From: Lachnospiraceae bacterium
GTDB lineage: Bacteria > Bacillota > Clostridia > Lachnospirales > Lachnospiraceae
Length of the DNA stretch: 64,000 nucleotides
NCBI GenBank assembly: GCA_022510745.1
Contig: JAFLSY010000006.1
Coordinates: 124,001-188,000 of the forward strand
Direction of reading: 5' to 3'
Of the stretch, positions 8,834-17,222 are shown in pieces. How positions within the stretch are numbered: position 1 is the first letter of the stretch; each line of letters begins with the position of its first letter. A program made the position numbers and the translations under genes. The notes below the pieces were generated by a model that saw nothing but the letters and a program-made list of their open reading frames with translations, ran no database searches and was not told the DNA's origin.

Positions 8834-9711
8834 TGGCAAATACGAACAAAACGAGTTCCAAAAAGCTAAACCAACTGATCAGCAATACGATTACCTATAT
8901 TTTTCTGGTGATTATAAGTATTATTTGGCTGTTCCCCTTTGTGGGACTGGTTCTGCAGAGTTTTCGCTCCTATGAAACCGAGTACGGTGGAATGGTAAAT
9001 TATTTTCTGCCCAAACAGTTTTCCTTGGATGCCTACAAATATTTGTTTGTTGCGGAAAACAAGTTCCTCAGATGGTACGGCAATACGCTGATCATTGCAG
9101 TCGTTGTGGCAATTATTAATACAGTCATGGTACTATGTGTATCCTATGCGCTTTCCAGAATGCGTTTTAGGGGGCGTACCGCATTGATGAAATTCTGGCT
9201 GATTCTGGGAATGTTCCCGGGCTTTTTAACCATGATCTGCTTATACTTCCTGTTAAAGCAGTTTGGTCTGACACAGGCTGGAGCCATTCCGGGATTGATT
9301 CTGATCTCAACAGCAAGTTCCGGTATGGGGTATTATGTATGCAAGGGCTATCTGGATACGATTCCCCGCTCCCTGGATGAATCCGCACGGATTGACGGCG
9401 CAAGCAACGCTCGTATTTTCGTGACGATGCTCCTGCCGCTTTCCAAGCCCATCGTCATTTACACGGCGTTGGTTGCATTCTTAGCCCCTTGGTGTGATTA
9501 TGTGTTTGCTTCCTATGTGGCATTCGGCTACAGTGACAGCTACAACGTGGCGGTGGCATTGCAGCGCTGGGTATGGACCAACGATTACCAGGGGTACTTT
9601 ACCAGATTCTGTGCAGGCGGTGTGCTGGTAGGAATACCGGTTACCATACTGTTCCTCTGCCTGCAGAAGTACTATGTAGAAGGCGTAACAGGCGGTGCTG
9701 TAAAGGGATAA
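8833..9711 (+). CDS. Maltodextrin ABC transporter permease, MalG type
   Basis: 292 residues, with the six membrane segments usual for MalG-like proteins and the EAA loop DESARIDGASNARIF about 90 residues from the C terminus. It pairs with the upstream permease and binding lipoprotein to import maltooligosaccharides. Its ATG shares one base with the upstream stop codon. The typical length and end of the family (GGAVKG) suggest the gene is complete. A short perfect dyad, GCGTTT-TG-AAACGC, follows at 9730-9743 before the amylase gene. Confidence 0.9.
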   Translation: MANTNKTSSKKLNQLISNTITYIFLVIISIIWLFPFVGLVLQSFRSYETEYGGMVNYFLPKQFSLDAYKYLFVAENKFLRWYGNTLIIAVVVAIINTVMVLCVSYALSRMRFRGRTALMKFWLILGMFPGFLTMICLYFLLKQFGLTQAGAIPGLILISTASSGMGYYVCKGYLDTIPRSLDESARIDGASNARIFVTMLLPLSKPIVIYTALVAFLAPWCDYVFASYVAFGYSDSYNVAVALQRWVWTNDYQGYFTRFCAGGVLVGIPVTILFLCLQKYYVEGVTGGAVKG

Positions 9712-9729
9712 TATTACAAAATAATCAAC

Positions 9730-9743
9730 GCGTTTTGAAACGC
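9730..9743. promoter_or_regulatory. Short perfect dyad between permease and amylase genes
   Basis: GCGTTT and AAACGC arms around TG, 23 bases before the amylase start. It could be a small mRNA hairpin or a binding site. It resembles the half-sites of LacI-family operators, but there is no independent support. Confidence 0.3.
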
Positions 9744-9765
9744 AAAGAAAGAACGGAGAATCATT

Positions 9766-11412
9766 ATGGTTTCAAGATTTCAAGCGCGGAGAAAAGGGAA
9801 GGGCGGCAGGCTTTTATGCCTGCTGTCCGTTTTTACACTACTCATTGTTTCTCTTTGCTCCTGCGCCTCCAAAAAAGATGATGGAATAACAGTGAATCCG
9901 GTAACCTATGACTATGAGCAGACGTTGAACATCATAGACGATAACTACCGGAACTATTATGAAATATTTGTGTATTCGTTTTACGATTCTGACGGTGACG
10001 GAATCGGGGATTTGAATGGTGTGATAGAGAAGCTGGATTATATTGCGGATATGGGCTTTAACGGAATCTGGCTGATGCCAATCATGCCTTCACCCACTTA
10101 TCACAAATATGATGTGACGGATTATTACGGTATTGACAGTAAGTACGGAACAGTCGAGGATTTTACACGTCTGGCAGAGGAATGCCACAACCGCGGTATC
10201 CGACTGGTGATTGACATGGTGATCAATCACTCTTCCTCCAATCATGCATGGTTCTTGCAGGCCTGTTCCTATCTGCGTACTCTTCCGAAAGAGGCGGAGC
10301 CGGATCCGTCCGAATGCCCCTATGTGGAATACTATCATTTTTCCAGGGAACGTATCGATGCAACCTATTATGCAATAACGGGATGCGATTGGTATTATGA
10401 AGGTTCTTTCTGGTCGGAGATGCCGGATCTGAATTTAGGCAGTGAAGCGCTTAGGCAGGAGTTTGAGCAAATCGCGGCATATTGGATTGATCTGGGTGTG
10501 GATGGCTTCAGGATGGATGCAGCGCTGCACTTTGAAGAAAAAGATACCGCTTTCAACACAGAGACATTAAATTGGCTGTATGAGTACTGCAAGGGATTGA
10601 ATCCTGATTTTTATATGGTGTCCGAGATTTGGGCAGCGCTTCCCACCATTACGGATTACTATGGTAGTAAGACACCCAGCATGTTCAATTTTGATGCGGC
10701 CGGTGCAGAGGGAATGTTGATTCAGGCGGCAAGAGGGAAATATCCCGCGGCCAGCCTGGTCGCCAAGATGCAGAGTTATGAGAACACCTTTGGGGGAGCA
10801 TATGCCGATTATATTGATGCGCCGTTTTTAACCAACCATGATATGAACCGGGTGGCAAATGCATTGATGAATGATGGGAACAGTCTGAAAATGGCCTGCG
10901 GACTTATGATGATGATGAATGGCAGTCCGTTCGTTTATTACGGGGAAGAAATAGGTATGGCCAGCAAGGGAACCGCAGATGAAAACAAGCGCATTGCCAT
11001 GTACTGGTCGGATACGGATACCGAAGGAATGACCAAGGGACCGGCTGATGCGGATGTGATAACATCGGGATTTGCCGCTGTGGATGAACAGCTTGCGGAT
11101 GGAACGTCTATCTTAAATTATTACAAGCGCGCGCTTCGTCTGCGTAACGAAAATCCTGAGATTGCAAGAGGCAGTATTACGCTTGTGGAATCCCTTTGCG
11201 AGGAGCATCAGGCGGCTATTTTGAAAACGTGGCAGGAGAGCACCATCGGAATTGTCTATAATACTTCGGATGAAGAGATACAGGTAATTCTTTCCGGAAC
11301 GGAACTGGCGGATATGCAGATCCGTGGTTATCTCACTTTAAACGGTGAAATCATCACCCTGCAGGATGGTGTACTGACAATGCCGGCGCAGTCCATTTGT
11401 GTGCTGAAATAG
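9766..11412 (+). CDS. Surface-anchored GH13 alpha-amylase family lipoprotein
   Basis: 548 residues. A signal peptide ends in the lipobox L-C-S-C (Cys33), so the enzyme is probably tethered outside the cell. The GH13 barrel motifs are all present: VIDMVINHSS (region I), DGFRMDAALHF (nucleophile Asp251), MVSEIW (acid/base Glu287) and FLTNHD (Asp359). The DSDGDGIGDLNGV stretch near residue 73 is a likely calcium or domain-start motif common in this family. It would cut starch or maltodextrins to oligosaccharides for the importer encoded immediately upstream. It is the last gene of the glucan cluster. Exact product specificity (amylase, neopullulanase or oligo-1,6-glucosidase) cannot be fixed by eye. 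Confidence 0.9.
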   Translation: MVSRFQARRKGKGGRLLCLLSVFTLLIVSLCSCASKKDDGITVNPVTYDYEQTLNIIDDNYRNYYEIFVYSFYDSDGDGIGDLNGVIEKLDYIADMGFNGIWLMPIMPSPTYHKYDVTDYYGIDSKYGTVEDFTRLAEECHNRGIRLVIDMVINHSSSNHAWFLQACSYLRTLPKEAEPDPSECPYVEYYHFSRERIDATYYAITGCDWYYEGSFWSEMPDLNLGSEALRQEFEQIAAYWIDLGVDGFRMDAALHFEEKDTAFNTETLNWLYEYCKGLNPDFYMVSEIWAALPTITDYYGSKTPSMFNFDAAGAEGMLIQAARGKYPAASLVAKMQSYENTFGGAYADYIDAPFLTNHDMNRVANALMNDGNSLKMACGLMMMMNGSPFVYYGEEIGMASKGTADENKRIAMYWSDTDTEGMTKGPADADVITSGFAAVDEQLADGTSILNYYKRALRLRNENPEIARGSITLVESLCEEHQAAILKTWQESTIGIVYNTSDEEIQVILSGTELADMQIRGYLTLNGEIITLQDGVLTMPAQSICVLK

Positions 11413-11440
11413 GGGGAGGATTATTTTTGATTGATGTAAT

Positions 11441-11459
11441 TTGTCGATGATTGTCGACA
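11441..11459. promoter_or_regulatory. TTGTCGA direct repeat and TGTCGACA palindrome
   Basis: TTGTCGA occurs at 11441 and 11451, one helical turn apart; the second copy is part of the perfect palindrome TGTCGACA. It ends 17 bases before the predicted -35 of the next operon, which suits an activator or repressor site. The regulator is unknown. Confidence 0.35.
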
Positions 11460-11476
11460 TATGCGATGCCTTTGTT

Positions 11477-11505
11477 TTGTAAATACTACAGCCCGGTTGT
11501 ATGAT
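11477..11505 (+). promoter_or_regulatory. Promoter of the secreted-protein/ABC operon
   Basis: TTGTAA (11477-11482) and TATGAT (11500-11505) are 17 bases apart. This gives a start near 11512 and a leader of about 105 bases before the first gene. Confidence 0.55.
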
Positions 11506-11518
11506 ATATTTGTAGGGG

Positions 11519-11554
11519 GTATTTGGCGTATTGCCATGGAAATCCGCCAAATAC
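11519..11554 (+). other. 5' leader hairpin
   Basis: GTATTTGGCG and CGCCAAATAC form perfect 10-base arms around a 16-base loop, beginning a few bases after the predicted transcription start. There is no following T run. It may stabilise the message 5' end or act as an operator. Confidence 0.5.
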
Positions 11555-11617
11555 AAATACATACGATTGGCATGTGACAGATAACCGGCCATATGCAGGA
11601 CAAAGGAGGGAAAGGTT

Positions 11618-12016
11618 ATGAAAACAAAAATCAAAAAAATTGCCGGAGGTATTGTACTGGCGGTAATGGTGCTGATGGTACCTATCAGTGCGTATGCAAT
11701 AGAATATGGGTGCAATAAAACCTATTCATTGCGTCAGTTGACTAATCAACCGAGTTCTAACGTGAAGAATCAGACATTTGAATTTCTTGCCAGCTCTGGC
11801 ACGGTAACTGTTACCTGTACACAGAATACAACGAGTGGTGCAAGCGTTTCAGTGACGATTACTTCTCAGGGCAATACAGTTACGGGGACATTAAATACAG
11901 CAGGTGCATCTCTGAGTTTACCTGTTACCCCCCAACAATATGTTAAGGTAACAGTAACTCTGAATACACCTAACACTTATGATTTCTATCAGGGAATTGG
12001 TACAGTAGTAAACTAA
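11618..12016 (+). CDS. Small secreted Thr/Ser-rich protein of unknown function
   Basis: 132 residues. Residues 1-27 form a clear Sec signal peptide (KIKK charge region, hydrophobic core, PISAYA cleavage site). The mature part of about 105 residues is rich in Thr, Ser, Val and Asn with an alternating pattern that predicts beta-strands, and has two Cys (YGC and VTC) that could form a disulfide. No family is recognised. GGAGGGAAAGG gives a strong ribosome site. It is the first gene of an operon that continues with a lipoprotein, two membrane proteins and an ABC ATPase, so it may be the exported product or extracellular partner of that transporter; this is inference. Confidence 0.75.
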   Translation: MKTKIKKIAGGIVLAVMVLMVPISAYAIEYGCNKTYSLRQLTNQPSSNVKNQTFEFLASSGTVTVTCTQNTTSGASVSVTITSQGNTVTGTLNTAGASLSLPVTPQQYVKVTVTLNTPNTYDFYQGIGTVVN

Positions 12017-12029
12017 AGGTAGGATAGCA

Positions 12030-13238
12030 ATGAAAAAACGATTATGTTTTGTATGCTTCCTCTTCGGGGCCGTCATTTTGGCGGCCTGCGGAGAAGGAAA
12101 AGAAATATTGGAAGATTCTAATGTAGTGCCCTATGAATCAGAAAATGTTGTAACACCTCAGGAATCTCCAGAAGAACAAAGTTTAGAAAGAACGGTTGAT
12201 CTGGAAACTCTTTTTGCGGAGTATGAAGAAGCTCTTGCTGCCGAATATGAAAATTTTCTCATGCCGGAAAAAATCACAATCGAAGGAAGCAGGCCTTGTG
12301 TAATGGTTGAGGCAGTCGTGCCCTCTGACTATGATAAATATGCCGATGAAATGGCGCAGACTGTCTTGGGGGATTTACTGCCGGAGCAGTATGAATTGGT
12401 GGAGATTCCAACGGGAGCCTTGGTATATGATGATGAAGATAATAAACTGTATTTTTCAATAGATAAGTCAGGGTTTGTATCCTTTGAGAAATCTGTGGGA
12501 TATAAAATAAGATTAAGTAATGATTATGATGTGGTGGATATCGTACACGTGGACAGAGGAGACTCCTTAGATGCAAGTTATGTATTAGAGGACGGGGAAG
12601 AAAGCCTGCAGGATGCAGTCAGGTATGTAGAAAACTGGTTTCATGAAAACTGGACCGCATTTGAATCGGATTTCACTTTTCGGGTAAAGACAATAGAAAT
12701 CAGGCAGAACGGAGATAAATATTTTTACAGCATGACGGTGGAAAAGTTTTTTAATGGCGTTCCTCTGGAAAACATATTTACACTTGGCGGAAGCAGTGAT
12801 GAAAATGGAAGAATAAAATATATTCCAGCCATTATAACGCTGCGGATGTTCAACTGTGATTCTATTGATGTATTTACCAATTCTACAACAATGTTGGAAA
12901 TAAGAGAGACGGAGGAAGCGGAAGACGGCTGGCTATCTTTAAAAGACTGTATGCGGATGCTGGAGCAGCTTTTTGCAGAATATCAGGTATATGAGATTTC
13001 TGATATTGAAATCAAGTATGTCATTAGTCCGGACTATGCTTCACTGGATCCTTCCATTACCAATCCCGGTTATGCGATGCCGGGTATGCATATGAAACTG
13101 AGACCGGTCTGGAGTCTGATAATAGACATCCCCAGGGAAAAACTGCTAAATGCGAACGGCAGTTTTACTGCGGGAGATGAAAGATTTTATATTAACGTGG
13201 ATATGCGTACGGGAGAGGTATGGTTTGATGTGGGGTAA
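12030..13238 (+). CDS. Lipoprotein of unknown function in ABC operon
   Basis: 402 residues. The signal peptide ends in LAAC (Cys20), followed by an acidic low-complexity linker. The body is alpha/beta, with repeated patterns such as MVEAVVPSDYDKYADEMAQ and a C-terminal DERFYINVDMRTGEVWFD that looks like a PepSY-like or beta-meander end. It resembles the large, poorly described lipoprotein families of Lachnospiraceae; I cannot assign a function. It starts 13 bases after the secreted protein and its 3' end overlaps the next gene by 11 bases, so it is cotranscribed with the membrane components. Confidence 0.75.
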   Translation: MKKRLCFVCFLFGAVILAACGEGKEILEDSNVVPYESENVVTPQESPEEQSLERTVDLETLFAEYEEALAAEYENFLMPEKITIEGSRPCVMVEAVVPSDYDKYADEMAQTVLGDLLPEQYELVEIPTGALVYDDEDNKLYFSIDKSGFVSFEKSVGYKIRLSNDYDVVDIVHVDRGDSLDASYVLEDGEESLQDAVRYVENWFHENWTAFESDFTFRVKTIEIRQNGDKYFYSMTVEKFFNGVPLENIFTLGGSSDENGRIKYIPAIITLRMFNCDSIDVFTNSTTMLEIRETEEAEDGWLSLKDCMRMLEQLFAEYQVYEISDIEIKYVISPDYASLDPSITNPGYAMPGMHMKLRPVWSLIIDIPREKLLNANGSFTAGDERFYINVDMRTGEVWFDVG

Positions 13239-14073
13239 GAAGGCAAGGCATCTGAGAAAGTGTATCATAGCGGATATCCGAAATATGCTGCGTTCTCCCT
13301 GGTTTGTACTGTCCACTGCAGGACTGTTGATTTTACTCTTAGTGGCAACGGGTTATACGGACGGGAACGGGAGAAGTTACAGTGTAGCCGGATTGCTTTT
13401 TATATCGCAGCCTCAGCAAGGCGATATGTTTTTATCGGTACAAAGCCTTTTGGGGGCAGGTCCGGGTGAAGGTATGTACCGTAATTTTGCCTGCCTGTTT
13501 ATCGGTCTGCCCTTTGTCATGCACCTGTCTGCGGAAAGATCCAGCGGATACATTCGTTTTTTGAACTATTATGCTGGTACGAAAGAATATGTGGTTTCCA
13601 AAAGCATTGCAGGATTAGTTGGGGGAGGATTGTCAGCATTTTTCAGTTATTTTCTTTTTGCTTTGACAGTGCTTTCCGTAACAGGCATCAGAGGCCTTTA
13701 CGGCGGGTTTACGGGAGAAGTATTGGCAGCAGCCGCGAGATTTGCGGCAGGCTGCTTTTTGTATGGTTTTTTTGCCATGGGGTGGACCTATTTTTTTGCT
13801 GCTTGGATGAAAGATAAATATGTGCTGCTTTGCTTTCCTTTTTTGTGTCGATTTTTGTACCAACAAATTTTGTTTAGGCTCATGAATAGGTTATTAGATG
13901 TAATGAATATAGAGGGAGTTTATATTTTAAATCGCATGAATCCTTCTAATGTGGTATTGGGTTGGACACAGAAAAGTTATCGGATGGATTGTGCAGGCAG
14001 AGGGATATTATTAGTGTTGACAATTCTGCTTTGGCTTTTGGTTATGAATAGGAGGCTGGATCGAGGTGAATAG
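13228..14073 (+). CDS. ABC-2-like membrane protein, first of pair
   Basis: About 281 residues with six predicted membrane segments (near residues 25-45, 85-105, 118-145, 165-190, 200-220 and 245-265). The arrangement fits the ABC-2 permease fold used for export of peptides, drugs or for self-immunity. GGGAGAGG lies 9 bases before ATG 13228, inside the end of the lipoprotein gene, so an upstream start at 13150 is unlikely. It should form a heteromeric channel with the next protein, driven by the ATPase two genes on. The substrate is unknown. Confidence 0.72.
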   Translation: MWGKKARHLRKCIIADIRNMLRSPWFVLSTAGLLILLLVATGYTDGNGRSYSVAGLLFISQPQQGDMFLSVQSLLGAGPGEGMYRNFACLFIGLPFVMHLSAERSSGYIRFLNYYAGTKEYVVSKSIAGLVGGGLSAFFSYFLFALTVLSVTGIRGLYGGFTGEVLAAAARFAAGCFLYGFFAMGWTYFFAAWMKDKYVLLCFPFLCRFLYQQILFRLMNRLLDVMNIEGVYILNRMNPSNVVLGWTQKSYRMDCAGRGILLVLTILLWLLVMNRRLDRGE

Positions 14074-14074
14074 A

Positions 14075-14941
14075 ATGGCATGGAAAAGGAGTCTGATTGT
14101 GTGCCGAATGGAATATGGCAGATGGCTGACAGATCACAAAGTGGTTTTGATTTTGCTGCCGATGGTATTCTTAAAGAGTACTGTAATTGACGGTTTTTAC
14201 AGTATGAGCAGGGATATGGGTGCGAATTATAATCTGTTGGAACCCTTTATTGCGGCATGGAATCAGGTAGCGCTGTCACTTCTCTTGATTTGTTTTTATT
14301 TACTGCTGATTGGAGATTATATGAAAGGAAGCGGTATTTTAAAACATGTATTTTATTTTGCGGGCCGGAAGAACTGGATTAGGGGACAACTTTTGTTCCT
14401 TATATTGAGCAGCGGATCTTACCTGTTTTTCTGGCTTCTTTTAAGTGTTTTGATTTCCGTTCCCCATGGATTTATAGGGAATACCTGGAGCAATGTGGTT
14501 ACGGATTATGTATTTCGTTTTCCATACAAAGCAGCTTCTTTGGAAGCCCAGTTAATAGAAGGAAATTTGTTCCGGCAGCTCTCACCCTTAGCAGGATTGT
14601 TACACACCTTTTTATTAAACTGGCTCTATCTGATTCTGTTGGGGGAATTAGTTGCTCTTTGTTTTGTATTACATATCAGAAAGTTTGGTATAGCTGTAGC
14701 TGTGCTGGTGGTGGGAGCGGGAACAGGGGCATCTCTGGTAGCAGAGAAAATTAAATGGTTTTTTCCGGCGGCACACGCAGGGCTGGCACAGCATTTTACT
14801 GAATATTTCAGAGAGGAGATATTTTCTTTAAAGGGTTCCTATATCGCAGGCGTGATTACGGTTGTAGTATTAGCGGTTTTGATCTGCCATCTGGCAAAAA
14901 GAATCCGTTTCTCGGATATGGAAGATGAAAAGAATGTTTAG
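14075..14941 (+). CDS. ABC-2-like membrane protein, second of pair
   Basis: About 288 residues, starting MAWKRS, with six hydrophobic segments in the same general layout as the preceding protein (for example VALSLLLICFYLLLIGDYM and VITVVVLAVLICHL). ATG 14075 has GAGG eight bases upstream; a GTG at 14066 is an alternative start overlapping the previous gene. The pairing of two divergent ABC-2 subunits with one ATPase is typical of bacteriocin immunity and antimicrobial-peptide efflux systems. No resistance signature can be seen. Confidence 0.72.
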   Translation: MAWKRSLIVCRMEYGRWLTDHKVVLILLPMVFLKSTVIDGFYSMSRDMGANYNLLEPFIAAWNQVALSLLLICFYLLLIGDYMKGSGILKHVFYFAGRKNWIRGQLLFLILSSGSYLFFWLLLSVLISVPHGFIGNTWSNVVTDYVFRFPYKAASLEAQLIEGNLFRQLSPLAGLLHTFLLNWLYLILLGELVALCFVLHIRKFGIAVAVLVVGAGTGASLVAEKIKWFFPAAHAGLAQHFTEYFREEIFSLKGSYIAGVITVVVLAVLICHLAKRIRFSDMEDEKNV

Positions 14942-14998
14942 GTACTCTTAGAGCGGAGCATAGAATCTCTCAGTATAAATCAGAAAGGTATGGAAAAT

Positions 14999-15628
14999 AT
15001 GATAGAAATAAAGGGCGTAAGTTTGACAATCGGAAAGGTACAGATACTGAAACATATCAACTGTATACTGGAAAATGGCCATATATATGGGCTGGTAGGT
15101 GTAAACGGCTGTGGGAAGACCATGCTCATGAAATGTATCTGCGGTTTTATCAGACCTACTGAAGGAAATATCCTGATTGGAGAGAAGGAACTGGGAAAGG
15201 ATTTTGAATTTGTACCGAATGCAGGTTTTATGATTGAAATGCCCGGCTTTATTCCGGGCTATACGGGATACCGAAATTTAAAGCAGATAGCGGCGTTAAA
15301 GGGAGATATTTCAAAAGAGGAAATTTTGCGCTGCATGGAAATTTCGGGAGTTGCCCATGCAGCTAATAAGCAGGTAAGTAAATACAGCCTTGGTATGAAA
15401 CAGAGATTAGGTATCGCACAGGCCATTATGGGTAATCCGGATATCTATATTTTAGATGAGCCCATGAATGCATTGGATAAAAACGGGATTCTCCGATTGC
15501 GTAATTATCTATTGGAAGAAAAAGAAAAAGGAAAAATCATTCTTCTTGCCAGTCACAATCATGAGGATATAGAGGTATTGTGCGATACAGTATTTGAAAT
15601 GGAGGAAGGTTCGATCTTATCCGAATGA
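14999..15628 (+). CDS. ABC transporter ATP-binding protein
   Basis: 209 residues. Walker A GVNGCGKT (about residue 36-43), signature YSLGMKQR, Walker B IYILDEP and the switch His in ASHNHED are all visible, so the ATPase should be active. It energises the two membrane proteins upstream. The second ATG (14999) is chosen because GAAAGG is about 10 bases upstream and the protein then begins MIEIKGVSL as usual; the ATG at 14990 is too close to the ribosome site. It ends three bases before the convergent acetyltransferase gene, with no room for a private terminator. Confidence 0.88.
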   Translation: MIEIKGVSLTIGKVQILKHINCILENGHIYGLVGVNGCGKTMLMKCICGFIRPTEGNILIGEKELGKDFEFVPNAGFMIEMPGFIPGYTGYRNLKQIAALKGDISKEEILRCMEISGVAHAANKQVSKYSLGMKQRLGIAQAIMGNPDIYILDEPMNALDKNGILRLRNYLLEEKEKGKIILLASHNHEDIEVLCDTVFEMEEGSILSE

Positions 15629-15631
15629 TCC

Positions 15632-16168
15632 TCAGTTTCCTGTTGTAATCCAATACCTTTCAATATGGACCTTATCATTGGGTTCATAGACAGTGGATTC
15701 ATATATGCCGCCATTTTTTAAGATGGTCTTACGACTTCCTTCATTATCCTCCAGACAGCATACAAGTACTTTGTCAAGCCCCAGCTTCACGCACTCCGGG
15801 AGAACATCCCGCAGCATTTGGGTGGCATAACCCTTTCTTCGTTCTGAATGGCATACTGAATACCCAATGTGTCCTGCATATTTTTCCAGAAACTCATTAA
15901 AATAATGCCGTATCTGAATCACGCCGATCACTTTGTTATCAGTCTCACGGACATAAATAAATTGCGTCTGAACAACCCATTTGGCAGGACAAGTTTCCTC
16001 CTTTGAACAATCCTCTACCTGTTGTATCCAGTCAGCTATATTTTCCATTCTTCTAAGGGATAAACAACCATCCATATCGCCGCCATTCACCACAAATTCT
16101 TGACGAAATGCTTGTATTTCTTTCTCATATTCCATCGTAGGAATAACCAATTTTACAGATGTATCCAT
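15632..16168 (-). CDS. GNAT-family N-acetyltransferase
   Basis: 178 residues. The acetyl-CoA binding core is seen as HIGYSVCHSERRKGYATQML (motif A, with R-x-x-G-Y-A), preceded by VIGVIQIRHY (strand 4) and followed by VLVCCLEDNEGSRKTILKNGG. Such enzymes move an acetyl group from acetyl-CoA to a small amine or protein N terminus; no substrate can be read from the sequence. It is a single gene on the minus strand, tail to tail with the ABC operon. Confidence 0.82.
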   Translation of the reverse strand: MDTSVKLVIPTMEYEKEIQAFRQEFVVNGGDMDGCLSLRRMENIADWIQQVEDCSKEETCPAKWVVQTQFIYVRETDNKVIGVIQIRHYFNEFLEKYAGHIGYSVCHSERRKGYATQMLRDVLPECVKLGLDKVLVCCLEDNEGSRKTILKNGGIYESTVYEPNDKVHIERYWITTGN

Positions 16169-16193
16169 AACTGCTCCTTGTTGATGATATTAT

Positions 16194-16489
16194 CTACACT
16201 TGATACTTTTGGCACATTTGCTCTAAGAAGGTTTTATCTGCAAGTCTAACAAGAAGATCTGCCTCTCCTGCTTCTGCCATCTTTTGGATAAGAAGACGCA
16301 GGTTGTTCATGCCCAGAACTATTCCTTCTTCTATACCAGCCTCGCGCCCGGCTTCGCGTTCCGCTTTTTTAAACTTCTCTTCATCAAATTCAAAGATACT
16401 CACATTTATCGCCTCCGCTCTATAGCATATTGATCTTTTAGAAAATCTCCTGCTCTTTCTTTGTAGTGGAAAAGCATAGCTTTTCTAAG
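16194..16489 (-). pseudogene. Remnant of an Rpn-family nuclease/transposase-like gene (PD-(D/E)XK)
   Basis: Two adjacent pieces of one family are read in different frames. From 16489 to 16406 the minus strand encodes AMLFHYKERAGDFLKDQY followed by AIERRR and a stop. From 16403 to 16194 a second frame encodes 69 residues beginning VSIFEFDEEKFKKAERE, the usual continuation in Rpn proteins, with the Glu/Gly repeats that close them. The catalytic N-terminal domain is missing, so the nuclease is dead. The short C-terminal frame still has GGAGG eight bases before its GTG, so a C-terminal peptide could be made. A small indel near 16404-16410 explains the frame change. Confidence 0.7.
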
Positions 16490-16590
16490 AATAAAAGAAG
16501 TAAGAAGCCATGACGGCATAGAAATTAGAAATATATGCTTTATTGATAATGGGAGTATAGCACATTCTGTATGAGATGGCAAGTATATGT

Positions 16591-17061
16591 TTACTGATGT
16601 TCCTTACAACTCATTTTCGTGACTGTTAGCTTGAAAACAGTAACTGCATTCACCATCTTCTCATCAAACTCCCATTCCCGTTTCTCTGAATTATGTTCCA
16701 TGAGCAGGGAAAGGCCCAGCTTCTTTTCCTCAGGCTCTGATACGATACTTACGATGCCATTCCCGATGATGCTCTGAAAACGTGCAGAATGGCGGCAGGC
16801 AATGTCGGCCTTATGAAGCGCATAATCGGTATCCATCTCAAATCCCACATTGGGATTTTTTTGTATTATATCAATCTTTCGTCCTTCTTTTGCTCCGTGA
16901 AAATAAAAAACATAGGTATCATCCGTTTGCACATATCCAAAGTTTATCGGAAGAATGTATACCTCGCCATCATCATAAAAGCCAATCCTGCAACAGGTGC
17001 ATCGGCTTATGATGTCTGCAATTTTCATAGGGTCAATTACTTCTCTGTCTTTTCTTCTCAT
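16591..17061 (-). CDS. Pyridoxamine 5'-phosphate oxidase-like flavin protein (NimA-like)
   Basis: 156 residues. The start MRRKDREV, the CRIGFYDDGEVYILPINFGY strand pair, the FYFHGAKEGRKIDII segment and C-terminal VTKMSCKEH are typical of the split-barrel flavin family that includes nitroimidazole-resistance NimA proteins. Such proteins bind FMN or haem-like cofactors; nitro-group reduction is only one possible role. It is a stand-alone gene divergent from the LytTR regulator, with about 160 bases between them. Confidence 0.82.
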   Translation of the reverse strand: MRRKDREVIDPMKIADIISRCTCCRIGFYDDGEVYILPINFGYVQTDDTYVFYFHGAKEGRKIDIIQKNPNVGFEMDTDYALHKADIACRHSARFQSIIGNGIVSIVSEPEEKKLGLSLLMEHNSEKREWEFDEKMVNAVTVFKLTVTKMSCKEHQ

Positions 17062-17173
17062 TATGATGCCTCCGTAAATTATCGATTTTACTCTGTACTA
17101 TTACAATTATACCATATAGTGAATTTTACAGGGAAAGAAAAACAGCGGATGTCGGTGCAAGAATAGAAAAAAG

Positions 17174-17202
17174 TTGAATCAACAGTCCAATGAATGTATG
17201 AT
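17174..17202 (+). promoter_or_regulatory. Promoter of the first LytTR/GHKL two-component operon
   Basis: TTGAAT (17174-17179) and TATGAT (17197-17202), 17 bases apart. The predicted start is near 17209, leaving a leader of about 14 bases that is almost entirely ribosome site. Confidence 0.55.
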
Positions 17203-17222
17203 AGATGAGAAAGAGGTGTGCA

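Noticed and set aside
11618..12016. Bacteriocin or lantibiotic precursor
   Set aside because: It has a normal Sec signal peptide and no double-Gly leader, no modification enzymes are nearby, and Cys content is low.
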